Positions 35,704 to 45,496 are shown, counted from the first letter of the stretch. The stretch is DNA of 64,000 nucleotides from Fidelibacterota bacterium (GCA_004124385.1 SCKN01000001.1:182606-246605); one strand, 5' to 3'. Program-made: numbers and translations. Notes: generated from the sequence alone by a model not told the origin.

Positions 35704-36827
35704 TCTGTTTCAACCATTTCAAGATTTGCCCGAGGTATTTCAATATTCTCACCATCAATTTCAATTATGGCAACTCGCACCATTGTTTCTGATTCCATTT
35801 TTCTTAATTCTGATGGCAAATCAACTACTTTTCCCATTCGACCAAAATAGGGAGCTCGGATAACTCGTACCAAACTTCCGGCTTGAATTCCCTCTGATGC
35901 ATGTGCATCTTTATGATCACCTTTTAGCTCATCGCCAGAGAGAGGTATAACAATTTCAGGACGAATAACTCCTGCACGAATTTGGGTCGCACCATTGACC
36001 GATGTAAACTTCCCATGATGCTCTTTTAATAGATCAAACGTTTGAGAGCCCATTCTAATTTTACCGTAACCTTCAGTTAAAATTAGAGATGTAGCTAAAT
36101 CTTCTGAACCCGTAATTGCTACACCTAATGTATAACCAAGAATATCTTCTAAATCGAAATAATTAAAACCACCAACTACAACACCAGCTACTTTCATTTG
36201 AATTGCTTTTTTATACGCTTTTAAACTGATAAACGAACCACCCACTACAATTTTTCCGGCTAACTCTGATGTGATCAATTCTTCAGTAATCTCTTCTTCC
36301 CTATCTTTAACGATTACAGCCAGATCACCTCTGCTCTCCCCACCAATTCCAAAAATACCTTGGATAAAAACACCTTCAGATTCAATGACGACACCTTCTT
36401 CAGGTATCACTTCCTTAATTCTTCCACTCATATATGCATCAATTTCTACAGGAATGGGTGCTTCCCGAATTACAACTTGACCTGTTGTATCAGAAATGAC
36501 TTCTATCGTCCCATCAACTGGTGCAGTCACATTGGATTTGAACATTCCAAATAGGCCCTTCGTTTCAGCTATCATATCATCCTTTCTCACTTCAGATCCA
36601 ACTTTAACAGTCATTGCATCATTAACATCATCAGCGTCAATATTAAGTTGATTTGCTACATTCACCATTTGAACATTTCCCGGAAGATCTGTTTTGGCAA
36701 CAATATCATCTGGCTGAACAGTTGTGCCATTTTCTACAACTACTGTGCCTTTCAACGGGAGACGTCTTTCTTTATTTATCTTGGTTTCGTGTAATACTTT
36801 AAGACCAGGTGTGTAAGCATGTGCCAT
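35700..36827 (-). CDS. Barrel-sandwich/KOW-like protein of the MutL-associated cluster (cluster gene 2)
   Basis: A 375-residue soluble protein. Two segments resemble biotinyl/lipoyl-type barrel-sandwich folds (KGTVVVENGTTVQPDDIVAK; NVTAPVDGTIEVISDTTGQ), though no biotinylated lysine motif (MKM) is seen. Near the C-terminus IQAGSLVRVIRAPYFGRMGK looks like a KOW motif. The middle contains a Gly/Val-rich part (GKIVVGGSFISLKAYKKA, VAGVVVGGFNYFD). It follows the MutL-like gene by two bases. Its role is unknown; a scaffold joining the ATPase to the membrane proteins is one possibility. Confidence 0.75.
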   Translation of the reverse strand: MAHAYTPGLKVLHETKINKERRLPLKGTVVVENGTTVQPDDIVAKTDLPGNVQMVNVANQLNIDADDVNDAMTVKVGSEVRKDDMIAETKGLFGMFKSNVTAPVDGTIEVISDTTGQVVIREAPIPVEIDAYMSGRIKEVIPEEGVVIESEGVFIQGIFGIGGESRGDLAVIVKDREEEITEELITSELAGKIVVGGSFISLKAYKKAIQMKVAGVVVGGFNYFDLEDILGYTLGVAITGSEDLATSLILTEGYGKIRMGSQTFDLLKEHHGKFTSVNGATQIRAGVIRPEIVIPLSGDELKGDHKDAHASEGIQAGSLVRVIRAPYFGRMGKVVDLPSELRKMESETMVRVAIIEIDGENIEIPRANLEMVETD

Positions 36828-36829
36828 GC

Positions 36830-38659
36830 TTATGATTCAGAGTTTGGATTAAGATTAGGATATTCATTTACTGCTTTCGACCAATTTGTTAAATTAGAAA
36901 TCCGTGTTTTGGGATCAGAGGATATTTCGAGAGGTCGACCACGTCCATCAAAAATAATACCAACTACGCCGCCATAAATAGTTGTTTCAATAACTTCATT
37001 CTTTCCGGCGCCGATATTCATACCTTTACCAGGAGTTAGTTTAGCTTTAACGGGTTCATAAGGAATTTTAATTCTGAAAATATCACCCGATTTTAAAACA
37101 TGCGTTTGAGTCTCTCCATTTGACAAAGTCAATTCAGTTATTAAGACTGTAGCGCCTACTTTATATTGCCCAACCGGAGCTAAACAACTCCCGAGTCTGA
37201 TTAAACAATCTTTTTCAAATACTTCAATTGCGGCCATACGTGCATCTTCTGCTATTTCTTCTTTTTGTATATTGGCCATGACTCCTAGTTGAGGCATCAT
37301 GAATATGGAATCAACAGCTAATTGTGTAATACCTTCTGGTAAAAAACTGTCAATAAGCATTCGTGCAGACTGCTCACGGCGAGGTGCGTGTGATAAAACA
37401 CCACCAGAGCCAATCAATAAATCCAGATCCATCATATCTACAAGAGATTCCCCGGACTCTGATTGCTCAAAGGCATCGGAAATAGTCCGTTCTTTTTGAA
37501 CGCCTTTTAAATTAACAGCAAATGATTTATGCTGAATAAATGACAATCTTAATGCTTCCCTGGCAATTGCCTGTTCAATGACTAATTCTTCCATGCTTTG
37601 CGGGACAGTCGTGGGACGAATCATTTTATTGCCAATTCGGTTAGTTAATTCTTTTTCATCAATATCAAATGGCACCCAACGTAGAACATTTTTCAATCCA
37701 GCTTCAGCCAGTACATTGCAAATTGAATAGCTCATTCCAAGATTTGCACTCACTGTACGGTTAAATTGTTTTTGAAAAACAGAGAAAATATCGGTCGTAG
37801 CACCACCAATATCCACACCTACAACAGAAATATTTTCTTTTTCTGCGACCATTTCAATCAAAGCACCCACAGCACCGGGTGTCGGCATGATCGGAGCATC
37901 TGTCCAGGACATTAATTTTTTATATCCCGGGGCCTGCTGCATAACATGTTCCATAAAAAGGTCATGAATTTTATCTCGAGATGGTTTAAGGTTTTCCCGC
38001 TCTAAAACAGGTCGAATATTTTCCGTAATATCAAGATCAGTAATCTCTCCCAAAGTATCTTTAATTTTATCAGCGGCATTTTTATTTCCAGCATAAATAA
38101 CAGGAAGTTTATAGCTTGTGCCTAACCGAGGTTTTGGATTTGCTGCGGCTAATATTTCGGCAAGCTCAACCACATGTTTAGTTGTTCCGCCATCGATGCC
38201 TCCGGATAATAAAATCATATCAGGTCTTAATTGGCGAATACGCTCAATTTTTTCATGAGGTTTACGACCATCGTTTGATGCTAAAACATCCATAACAATT
38301 GAACCGGCTCCCAATGCTGCTCTTTGAGCAGATTCACCAGTCATACCTTTTACAACTCCAGCCACCATCATTTGTAATCCGCCACCCGCCGAACTTGTTG
38401 AAATATAGATATCAACACCTTCATCACCCTTACGTGGGGTTATGATATTATCACCGTCAATTAATTTTCTTCCAGCTAACTCTTCCACTTCCATGACAGC
38501 ATTTAAAACTCCTTTAGTTACATCCTCAAAAGGTGCTTCTACTGTCGTAGGTGCTTCACCGCGAAAGGCAAGACGATATTCACCAGCAATCTTTTCGATC
38601 AAAATGGCTTTCGTTGTAGTACTGCCGCAATCCGTTGCGAGTATTGATCTTAATTTCAT
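36830..38659 (-). CDS. MutL-family (glutamate mutase L-like) ASKHA ATPase
   Basis: A 609-residue member of the actin-like ATPase superfamily. Phosphate-1 motif ATDCGSTTTKAILIEK lies at residues 9-24, phosphate-2 motif VGVDIGGATTDIFSVF near 275, and an adenosine-type motif LLIGSGGVLSHAPRRE near 430. This combination marks the MutL family, named for a gene beside the B12-dependent glutamate mutase and thought to act as a reactivating or assembly ATPase. No mutase subunit or other B12 enzyme lies in this window. Instead six uncharacterised genes follow within a few bases of each other, so here the ATPase probably serves another complex. Confidence 0.85.
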   Translation of the reverse strand: MKLRSILATDCGSTTTKAILIEKIAGEYRLAFRGEAPTTVEAPFEDVTKGVLNAVMEVEELAGRKLIDGDNIITPRKGDEGVDIYISTSSAGGGLQMMVAGVVKGMTGESAQRAALGAGSIVMDVLASNDGRKPHEKIERIRQLRPDMILLSGGIDGGTTKHVVELAEILAAANPKPRLGTSYKLPVIYAGNKNAADKIKDTLGEITDLDITENIRPVLERENLKPSRDKIHDLFMEHVMQQAPGYKKLMSWTDAPIMPTPGAVGALIEMVAEKENISVVGVDIGGATTDIFSVFQKQFNRTVSANLGMSYSICNVLAEAGLKNVLRWVPFDIDEKELTNRIGNKMIRPTTVPQSMEELVIEQAIAREALRLSFIQHKSFAVNLKGVQKERTISDAFEQSESGESLVDMMDLDLLIGSGGVLSHAPRREQSARMLIDSFLPEGITQLAVDSIFMMPQLGVMANIQKEEIAEDARMAAIEVFEKDCLIRLGSCLAPVGQYKVGATVLITELTLSNGETQTHVLKSGDIFRIKIPYEPVKAKLTPGKGMNIGAGKNEVIETTIYGGVVGIIFDGRGRPLEISSDPKTRISNLTNWSKAVNEYPNLNPNSES

Positions 38660-38692
38660 TGTTACTTTTTTATATAATGATTCTAAATGAGC

Positions 38693-39508
38693 TTAAAAAT
38701 GAAGGTAAAAATAAGTTAAAGGAGCAGCAAAAATCAATGAATCAAAACGGTCTAAAACACCACCATGTCCTAAAAGAAAAGTACCTGAATCTTTAACGCC
38801 TGCATCGCGTTTAAATAAGGATTCAACAAAATCACCCAATTGTCCAAATACGCCTGAAATTATTGAGAATATTATAACGTCTTGCATTGTTAAATCTGAC
38901 GACGGTATTTCAAAATAAGCTAAAATAATAAAAAATGCTAACACACTAATAAATCCCGCCACACTTCCAACTATTGATTTATTTGGACTCGTTCGAGGAA
39001 AAATTTTCTTTTTCCCCCATTTCACGCCAAAACCAAACGCAGCTGTATCACAAATCCAAACTGAAACAACAATAGCAATTGTATAATAAGTACCATAGGT
39101 CATATCAATTTGGCGTAGTGCTATTAAAGTACCCAATAACATAGGTATATATGCAATACCAAAAATTGTATATGCCAAGTTTGATACAGGGTTAATCTTT
39201 TTACTAAATAATTCAAGTATCAATAAAAGCAATACAAAGACAATCGCCAACTGTATGACTGCAAGCATATTTAAATAAGGTTCGAAATGATAGAACCAAA
39301 CAAAAAATACGGATCCAACCAATCCCATTGTTAATGAAGCATAAATCCCTTTACTACGGTATAAACTATAAAATTCTTTTAATGCTAATACAACGACAAC
39401 TGTAATAAATATTGAAAAATAGAAGCCCCCAAGCCAAATCATCAGCAATATGCCAGGAATTCCTAAAGCATTAATAAGTTTTCTTCCTTTTGGTGAAATA
39501 TCAGTCAT
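38693..39508 (-). CDS. cdsA: Phosphatidate cytidylyltransferase
   Basis: A 271-residue integral membrane enzyme with about eight helices. The C-terminal CTP-transferase signature is complete (LFKRDAGVKDSGTFLLGHGG, then VLDR). It makes CDP-diacylglycerol for phospholipid synthesis. It follows a diacylglycerol-kinase-like gene, which fits a lipid context. Confidence 0.95.
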   Translation of the reverse strand: MTDISPKGRKLINALGIPGILLMIWLGGFYFSIFITVVVVLALKEFYSLYRSKGIYASLTMGLVGSVFFVWFYHFEPYLNMLAVIQLAIVFVLLLLILELFSKKINPVSNLAYTIFGIAYIPMLLGTLIALRQIDMTYGTYYTIAIVVSVWICDTAAFGFGVKWGKKKIFPRTSPNKSIVGSVAGFISVLAFFIILAYFEIPSSDLTMQDVIIFSIISGVFGQLGDFVESLFKRDAGVKDSGTFLLGHGGVLDRFDSLIFAAPLTYFYLHF

Positions 39509-39525
39509 AAAATGAAAAAAATAAG

Positions 39526-39562
39526 GTTGGGAAGGTAAAGAAAATTGAATGTGTTTCCCAAC
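39526..39562 (-). terminator. Possible terminator between dagK-like gene and cdsA
   Basis: Arms gttgggaa/ttcccaac with a 21-base loop; on the minus strand the stem is followed by a CTTATTTTTTTCATT tract, as in intrinsic terminators. The long loop lowers certainty. Confidence 0.35.
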
Positions 39563-39575
39563 GAAGAATCAGTAA

Positions 39576-40463
39576 TTAAACAAGCACATCTATTGCCGAA
39601 GGAATCACATCCACATCAATAGGTGTACTGCCAATCATTTCTCCATCAATATTGAGAATATTATCAACTTTAGGAATGATTGAAAACGATTTTACTTGGT
39701 GATATTCAACTATAGGGTCCGCAATGTGTTTACCAGAAAATACTTTTGGAAACATCTTAAACAATTTCCAGCGACTTGCCTTATGTGCTACAATTAGATC
39801 AATATAACCATCGTTCAATTGCGCCATGGGTGCCATTTTCATTCCTTTGCCCGTATGAATTGTATTGCATCCCAAAATAAATCCGAAATCACCCACAGTT
39901 CTATTTCCTTCAATAATAAGAACAGCAAAGCGCTCACGAAAGGCAATAATCTCAATTAAAGAAGCTACATTATAACGCTGTCCTCCGAGCCAGCGCATTT
40001 TTTCCGCGATAATATTAATATCCGTAGGCATACCCCAACCTACAATATTAAACGCGTACAATATTTCTCCATTGGCATTGACCCTGGCTAAATCGATAGG
40101 ACGTCTGCGATTGGTAATAATGCGCTTGGCTGCTTTGACCGGATCAAGGCAATCAAGGTCGTGCATAAAGGAATTTCCTGTTCCGCCTGTTACAAGTCCA
40201 ATGGGCAGTTTATGGCCATCTTCCCTATTCATCATACCATTGACAACTTCATGCATGGTACCATCACCGCCAATGGCGCAAAAGCCATCATAGCCATCAA
40301 ATTCAACAGTTTGAGCCAAATTACGTGCATGACCGGCATATTCTGTCTCCAAGACCGTTAATTCCGCCCCGACACTTTCAAAAACTGGTTTAACTTGATC
40401 CAAAATGTCCAACCCTTTTTTGAGACCACCATGTGGGTTTACTGCTAAATAATATTTAGACAT
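39576..40463 (-). CDS. Diacylglycerol kinase-like lipid kinase (DagK/YegS family)
   Basis: 295 residues. The nucleotide-binding motif AIGGDGTMHEVVNGMM and the downstream GLVTGGTGNSFMHDL pattern define the DAGK catalytic domain. The C-terminal beta-rich domain (DYIDLIVAHKA-like segment, NILNIDGEMIG) completes the family fold. It phosphorylates diacylglycerol, ceramide or a related lipid at the inner membrane face. Neighbouring cdsA would use the phosphatidate produced. Confidence 0.88.
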   Translation of the reverse strand: MSKYYLAVNPHGGLKKGLDILDQVKPVFESVGAELTVLETEYAGHARNLAQTVEFDGYDGFCAIGGDGTMHEVVNGMMNREDGHKLPIGLVTGGTGNSFMHDLDCLDPVKAAKRIITNRRRPIDLARVNANGEILYAFNIVGWGMPTDINIIAEKMRWLGGQRYNVASLIEIIAFRERFAVLIIEGNRTVGDFGFILGCNTIHTGKGMKMAPMAQLNDGYIDLIVAHKASRWKLFKMFPKVFSGKHIADPIVEYHQVKSFSIIPKVDNILNIDGEMIGSTPIDVDVIPSAIDVLV

Positions 40464-40464
40464 T

Positions 40465-40914
40465 TTAAGATTTATGTTTCATATATTTATTATCTCCAAA
40501 TTCAATAATCTCGATCTTTACTTTAGTAGTCCCCTGAGCGATAAAGCCTAATTTTAAGGCTGCACCGTAGGAACAATCCAAAATTCTACCGGCAACATAC
40601 GGACCGCGATCATTAATACGCAGAATAATTGATTTATCGTTTTCCATATTAGTCACGCGAGCAACCGTATTCAAAGGAAGAGTTTTATGGGCTGCTGTGA
40701 CACCATACATATCGTAAACTTCACCATTGGCAGTGAGTTTACCATGAAAATCTTCGCCATAATAGGAACTGACTCCGTATAATACTTTGGCATGTTTCCC
40801 TTTTGTTGCCAATGGAATTTGCCCTTTTTTTTCTGGTAAACTGCCGGTTCGATAACGAGGTGAATTCGAACAGGAAATCGATAATAATGAAATAATTATT
40901 AACCATCTAAACAT
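40465..40914 (-). CDS. RlpA-like septal ring lipoprotein
   Basis: 149 residues with a signal and lipobox (IISLLSISC), then a double-psi beta-barrel of the RlpA type (GVSSYYGEDFHGKLTANGE, then KSIILRINDRGPYVAGRILD). RlpA proteins bind or cleave denuded peptidoglycan during cell separation. No SPOR domain is present. It overlaps the pyrD gene upstream by 8 bases. Confidence 0.88.
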   Translation of the reverse strand: MFRWLIIISLLSISCSNSPRYRTGSLPEKKGQIPLATKGKHAKVLYGVSSYYGEDFHGKLTANGEVYDMYGVTAAHKTLPLNTVARVTNMENDKSIILRINDRGPYVAGRILDCSYGAALKLGFIAQGTTKVKIEIIEFGDNKYMKHKS

Positions 40915-41827
40915 ACGTTTTAACAGCCCCGATTAAACTAGTGATGGAATTAAGATTTTGTTCATCCAGATAATCGTTTAAATCATTTAATATTTTTTCG
41001 GCAATCCCAGGGTCGCGGTAATTAGCAGTTCCAATCTGAACGGCGCATGATCCTGCCAAAATATACTCAATAACGTCGTGACTACTTACCATTCCGCCTA
41101 TACCAATGATAGGGATTTTTACTGCATTAAATACTTTATGTACACACGCTAATCCAACAGGTTTTATAGCCGGACCAGAAAGACCTCCGTAAGTAGTATA
41201 AATATTACTTTTTTTCGTTTTATGATCGATACTCATTCCAACAACAGTGTTGATTGCTGACACAGCATCAGCCCCACCATTTTCCGAAGATTTAGCGATT
41301 GCAGTTATATCCGTAACATTAGGGCTCAATTTCATTATCAGTAAGCGATCGGTAAAATTTCGCAATTCTCTTGTCAATTTTTCAGTCATCTCACAATCAA
41401 CACCGAATTCCATTCCACCCTCTTTTACATTGGGACATGATATATTTATTTCATATCCAACTATGTTCGATGAAACAGCTTCCACTTTTTTCATCACATC
41501 TATGTATTCTGTTATGGATGATCCGGCAATATTCATAATGATAGGAGTATCCATTACCTCATAAATTGGAAGCAATTCGCTGATATATTTTTCCACACCA
41601 ATATTGGCCAAGCCGATGGAATTAATCATTCCGGAAGGTGTTTCAACTATTCGCGGCGGTGGATTACCCTCTCGAGGATTCAATGTAATGGATTTTGTTA
41701 CAATAGCACCAATATTAGAAACATCGACCAGTTCCGGATTATCCGTACCATAACCAAATGTACCAGAAGCCACAAAAATGGGATTCTTAAAGGTTGTATG
41801 ACCAATTTTTATAGATAGATCAGCCAA
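40907..41827 (-). CDS. pyrD: Dihydroorotate dehydrogenase B, catalytic subunit
   Basis: A 306-residue FMN enzyme of class 1B. It has the N-terminal FKNPIFVASGTFGYG, the catalytic cysteine in EINISCPNVKEGG, LIMKLSPNVTDI for FMN contact, and the C-terminal phosphate site IGIGGMVSSHDVIEYI. It starts with TTG at 41827 and overlaps pyrK, its electron-transfer partner. It oxidises dihydroorotate in pyrimidine synthesis, passing electrons to NAD. Confidence 0.95.
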   Translation of the reverse strand: MADLSIKIGHTTFKNPIFVASGTFGYGTDNPELVDVSNIGAIVTKSITLNPREGNPPPRIVETPSGMINSIGLANIGVEKYISELLPIYEVMDTPIIMNIAGSSITEYIDVMKKVEAVSSNIVGYEINISCPNVKEGGMEFGVDCEMTEKLTRELRNFTDRLLIMKLSPNVTDITAIAKSSENGGADAVSAINTVVGMSIDHKTKKSNIYTTYGGLSGPAIKPVGLACVHKVFNAVKIPIIGIGGMVSSHDVIEYILAGSCAVQIGTANYRDPGIAEKILNDLNDYLDEQNLNSITSLIGAVKTYV

Positions 41828-42599
41828 AGATTATCTCATCACATTCATATACGGGACCATCCAAACATACCAATGAATATTTTTCATGATAGCTATGTTT
41901 CATTACTTGTCCATTTTGTCTTTCAATGACACAACCCTGACAAAGTCCAACTCCACAGCCCATATAACTTTCTACAGAAAGTTGGGCTCTTATATTATAT
42001 TCGTCAGCATAATTTTGTATAGCAATGAGCATTGGTTCAGGTCCACATGCAAAGAGGATAGTATTTTCACTCAAATTCATATTCTTTAATGCCGTTAACA
42101 CATTTCCTTCAATTCCAGCAGTTCCATCATCCGTGGTTAAATACACACTATTATCAGGCTTATGATTTAGAAAATGCTCATCGGCAGACCTAGCGCCAAT
42201 TATCATAACTGCCTTCTCACATGCATCATATAAATTAAGTATAGGTGCAAGCCCTACACCTCCGCCAATTAAAATAGGTTCAGCAAATTCTGAATTATAA
42301 TCAGTAAATACATTGCCCAACGGCCCTAGGATATTCATAGAGTCACCGGGACATTTTTTGGTAAAATGATCTGTCACATCGCCAAATATTTTATAAATAA
42401 TATCCACTTCATCTTCGTTGATTTTGGCAATACTCATGGGGCGTCGAACAAGATGATCCCAACTATCATCGGTTAATAAACTAATAAATTGTCCCGGACC
42501 AACATAAGCAGAAGCAACATCTGGAGCTACCAGTGACATACGCCATATGCCATGTGCAATCTGTTCATTTCGTAACACGATTGCTTGTTCAATTTTCAA
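41820..42599 (-). CDS. pyrK: Dihydroorotate dehydrogenase B, electron transfer subunit
   Basis: About 259 residues of a ferredoxin-reductase-type protein. FAD-binding RRPMSIAKINEDEVDIIYK is followed by the NAD domain (PILIGGGVGLAPILNLYDA) and a [2Fe-2S] site (MGCGVGLCQGC, then a distant CLDGPVYEC). The TTG at 42599 gives the normal N-terminus (KIEQAIVLRNEQIA); the frame extends to an ATG at 42644 but that would add a non-conserved basic stretch. It pairs with PyrD. Confidence 0.93.
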   Translation of the reverse strand: MKIEQAIVLRNEQIAHGIWRMSLVAPDVASAYVGPGQFISLLTDDSWDHLVRRPMSIAKINEDEVDIIYKIFGDVTDHFTKKCPGDSMNILGPLGNVFTDYNSEFAEPILIGGGVGLAPILNLYDACEKAVMIIGARSADEHFLNHKPDNSVYLTTDDGTAGIEGNVLTALKNMNLSENTILFACGPEPMLIAIQNYADEYNIRAQLSVESYMGCGVGLCQGCVIERQNGQVMKHSYHEKYSLVCLDGPVYECDEIIFG

Positions 42600-44343
42600 G
42601 TGAATCTGCCTCTGCTTTAATGAGTATTTGCTGCAAAATTTCATATCTGATTTTGCTCGCTAATGCCTGATCAGACTTTCCATGATTTTCATTCAACCAA
42701 GAATAATATTTAAATGCACTGTCCGGTTCATAAAACGTGTAATCATAATTATATGCTAGAAAATATGCTGCTCGAGAAGCTGTTTCACTTTGACTGTCTT
42801 TCAAAATTATATTTTTGTAATATGTTAAAGCATTATTCGGATTGATTAGCCATTCCAATTCACCTTGCCGAAGCAATGCCTGCACCGATCCTTCGTCTAC
42901 AGGTAGATCTAATGATTTTCGCAAATAATCTGCATATTCGGATGATGGCAATTCATCCAAAATTCTTTTACTTAAAACGTCAGCAATTTCCATTTTATTA
43001 TGTGTGTAGTTGATGTAATACAATACAAAAAGTGATTTAGAGTAAAATTCAGATTCAGGAAACTCTTCGACAATTTTTTGAAAATAAACCAATGAGGAAT
43101 CTTGCCGCTTGAAGTGGAATGCTTCTAATTCTCCAAGGTTATATAAATGACCTGAAATAGATACGCGGGCATCAACTACTTCATTTTCATGAATAGATTG
43201 CAATGAATCATTATCAAGAGTATCTAATGCTGTCGTGATTTGGAGGATGTTTTCATTTAGTGTTTTTAATTCATCTAATGACTCAAGGTATTTCGTTATC
43301 TCTCGAGCCCGAAGATTAGCAGTGGATGTATATTCTGATTGCCTGAACTCACGAGTAACTTGACTAAAATATTTATCTGCATCATCCAAGTTCCAATGGT
43401 CATATAATGCAATTTCTCCATGTATAAAATACGCTTCTGCAGACGTTTTGGAATTTTTATAATCTTCTTTTATAGATTCGATCCGAGTAATTGCTTCATC
43501 AATCTGTTTATTCATTTGATAAAGTTTAACTAATTCTAATTCGAGACCACCATGAATGGAGGTGTATATATTATCCAGCAACATCGTTTTTATGAGGCTT
43601 TTCACTTTATCCCAATTTCCCAGCATACGATGAATACGAACAATTTGTAAGTTCGCTGCTTCTTTGCGTTTTTTGGATGTTGTATTCTTTACGACTTCCG
43701 CATTAGCTGTTAACGCTTGTTCTAACTTACCAGCATCATAAGCTAATTCAGCGATTCTGTAATAAATCTGTCCACGCTCATTTCGATCATTATTAGTTTC
43801 AGCTGCTAATATTAGATGTTCAAGGGCCATGGGTGCATTATCAGTATCCAAGTAAATTTCAGCGATAGAAAGATGAATCGAAGAAATAAATTTACTATCT
43901 AAACTTTTTTCCAGCATCGATTGCAACACATCAAGAGCCGGTTGCGGCTTGCCCAATTTCCACTTACACAATGCCAACCAATATTCTGCATTCTCAACTT
44001 CATCCGTATTTGTTTCTATATATTGTTTAAAAATCGTTTCAGCGATGCGGTATTCCTTCCGATGGAAACGTGATTTACCAATTAGCATCATTGCTTTAAC
44101 TACATATTTTGATTCAGGATACTTATCAATGACAAATTGGGACTTATCAATGACTTTGCCATAGGCATCAATTGCACTTGGGGGAATGGACTCTCCTGCT
44201 TTTTCTAATCGTTGTTTTTCAGCTTTTTCAAAATATTCCTGTGCATTATAAAACGTATTAAAATACGCACATGATGAAAACAGAAAAAGCGAAATCACAA
44301 TGATTAAGCGGGATAGGTTGCAGATCTGCTGTTTACAGGTCAT
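42589..44343 (-). CDS. TPR-repeat lipoprotein
   Basis: A 584-residue exported lipoprotein: signal segment LIIVISLFLFSSC, then mature CAYFNTFYNAQEYFEKAEKQ. The rest is helical with many tetratricopeptide-like repeats (for example AEYWLALCKWKLGKPQPALD, AEIYLDTDNAPMALEHL). It resembles large TPR lipoproteins of FCB bacteria that act in outer-membrane assembly or surface complexes; the exact role is unknown. It heads the pyrK-pyrD-rlpA run, overlapping pyrK. Confidence 0.8.
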   Translation of the reverse strand: MTCKQQICNLSRLIIVISLFLFSSCAYFNTFYNAQEYFEKAEKQRLEKAGESIPPSAIDAYGKVIDKSQFVIDKYPESKYVVKAMMLIGKSRFHRKEYRIAETIFKQYIETNTDEVENAEYWLALCKWKLGKPQPALDVLQSMLEKSLDSKFISSIHLSIAEIYLDTDNAPMALEHLILAAETNNDRNERGQIYYRIAELAYDAGKLEQALTANAEVVKNTTSKKRKEAANLQIVRIHRMLGNWDKVKSLIKTMLLDNIYTSIHGGLELELVKLYQMNKQIDEAITRIESIKEDYKNSKTSAEAYFIHGEIALYDHWNLDDADKYFSQVTREFRQSEYTSTANLRAREITKYLESLDELKTLNENILQITTALDTLDNDSLQSIHENEVVDARVSISGHLYNLGELEAFHFKRQDSSLVYFQKIVEEFPESEFYSKSLFVLYYINYTHNKMEIADVLSKRILDELPSSEYADYLRKSLDLPVDEGSVQALLRQGELEWLINPNNALTYYKNIILKDSQSETASRAAYFLAYNYDYTFYEPDSAFKYYSWLNENHGKSDQALASKIRYEILQQILIKAEADSLEN

Positions 44344-44433
44344 TTTTCAGGTGTAAAATTCGCTGTCTTTCGGTTCAAATCCAATGAATTAACTTGTTGA
44401 ATTGATTTAGTTTGTAGAATAATTTTCATATGT

Positions 44434-44871
44434 ATGTTTTTCCGGTCTACAATCATTTTAACCATTTTATTATTTTCATCAATCATGAGTGCGTCTACTC
44501 CTGATTCTACAGAAAAGATACAGGAAACGGGTTATATTTTTATTACGTGTGATAGTATAGGGATTCCACTCTTTGTGGATGGTGTTCAGGTGGGTGTTTC
44601 GCCCTTGCGTCATCCTGTACCTGTTTTAGCCGGTTTTCATGAAATTGGCTATGCTCCCCCAGAAATCAAAAATGATTACGTTAAAGCGCGTTTACATCAA
44701 GCTATAAAGCGAATATATGTTCCCATTGGCGATACTGTAAATGTTCCTTTGTATTTCGATCACGAATACACAGAATTTAAAGCGTTGCGTACTGAACATA
44801 AAATTACTCAATATATCGGAATGATGATGGTTCTTTCAGCATTATATCTTTCCTGGCGAATTTCAGGTTGA
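44434..44871 (+). CDS. PEGA-like domain membrane protein
   Basis: 145 residues on the plus strand. An N-terminal signal (TIILTILLFSSIMSA), a PEGA-like beta domain (IPLFVDGVQVGVSPLRHPVP) and a C-terminal membrane helix (YIGMMMVLSALYLSWRI). PEGA domains are common in surface proteins of many phyla. It is divergent from the TPR lipoprotein gene, with a 90-base shared promoter region between them. Confidence 0.72.
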   Translation: MFFRSTIILTILLFSSIMSASTPDSTEKIQETGYIFITCDSIGIPLFVDGVQVGVSPLRHPVPVLAGFHEIGYAPPEIKNDYVKARLHQAIKRIYVPIGDTVNVPLYFDHEYTEFKALRTEHKITQYIGMMMVLSALYLSWRISG

Positions 44872-44912
44872 TAAAACTATTTTTGTGTAAAGAAAATTTC
44901 TTAATTTTAGAT

Positions 44913-45116
44913 ATGGATAAATTTACGACTTACGACCCCGCAATCAAATTTCGAGATGATTACAGCTGGCCTGAAGCAGGCTCAAAACAAAATTGTCCTA
45001 AATGCGAAACTTATATGCAGTTAAATAAAAATGAAGAAACGTATTTTGGAAAACCCTGGTGGTGTCCGAAATGCAAATGGCAGTTTTCCGAAGAAGACTT
45101 AGCTGATCAGGCTTGA
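44913..45116 (+). CDS. Small zinc-ribbon protein
   Basis: 67 residues. Two CxxC pairs (NCPKCETYM and WWCPKCKWQF) form a zinc ribbon. The frame runs upstream into the previous gene, but the ATG at 44913 gives the natural start. Function unknown; its end overlaps the convergent DUF1232-like gene by 10 bases. Confidence 0.7.
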   Translation: MDKFTTYDPAIKFRDDYSWPEAGSKQNCPKCETYMQLNKNEETYFGKPWWCPKCKWQFSEEDLADQA

Positions 45117-45496
45117 AACATGTCGGAATTATCCGACATTATCTGATCCACTACATACCTCACAATCACCAAATCATCTAAATAACCAAACTCTGGAATT
45201 TCGTCCGGAATTTCATCGTCTTTGTCGACAAAGTAATCGAGAGCATATAAGATTCTGCGCTTTAGATCATCATGCAATGCAGGTAAGGACATGATGACAT
45301 TGTACAACTTTGATACATTATTAATGAGTTCGATGGTAAAATCATCCATATCTGAAGATTTGAGCAGCTCATCAAGTTTTAGCGGAAGCTCTGCAAGAAT
45401 AGACTGTTCCCGAGTTAGGTCCATTTCAGTGATCTGTTTTTCCGTACGCTGAATATCTTCTTCCGTTAATTTGAATTCTTCTGGGTGTGTTTCCAT
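45107..45496 (-). CDS. DUF1232 (YkvA)-like protein
   Basis: 129 residues. The C-terminal part has the DUF1232 pattern (RRILYALDYFVDKDDEIPDE, then FGYLDDLVIVRYVVDQI), where DEIP replaces the usual DLIPD. The N-terminus is a charged helical region. Members are small and of unclear function. It lies alone on the minus strand between plus-strand genes. Confidence 0.68.
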   Translation of the reverse strand: METHPEEFKLTEEDIQRTEKQITEMDLTREQSILAELPLKLDELLKSSDMDDFTIELINNVSKLYNVIMSLPALHDDLKRRILYALDYFVDKDDEIPDEIPEFGYLDDLVIVRYVVDQIMSDNSDMFQA

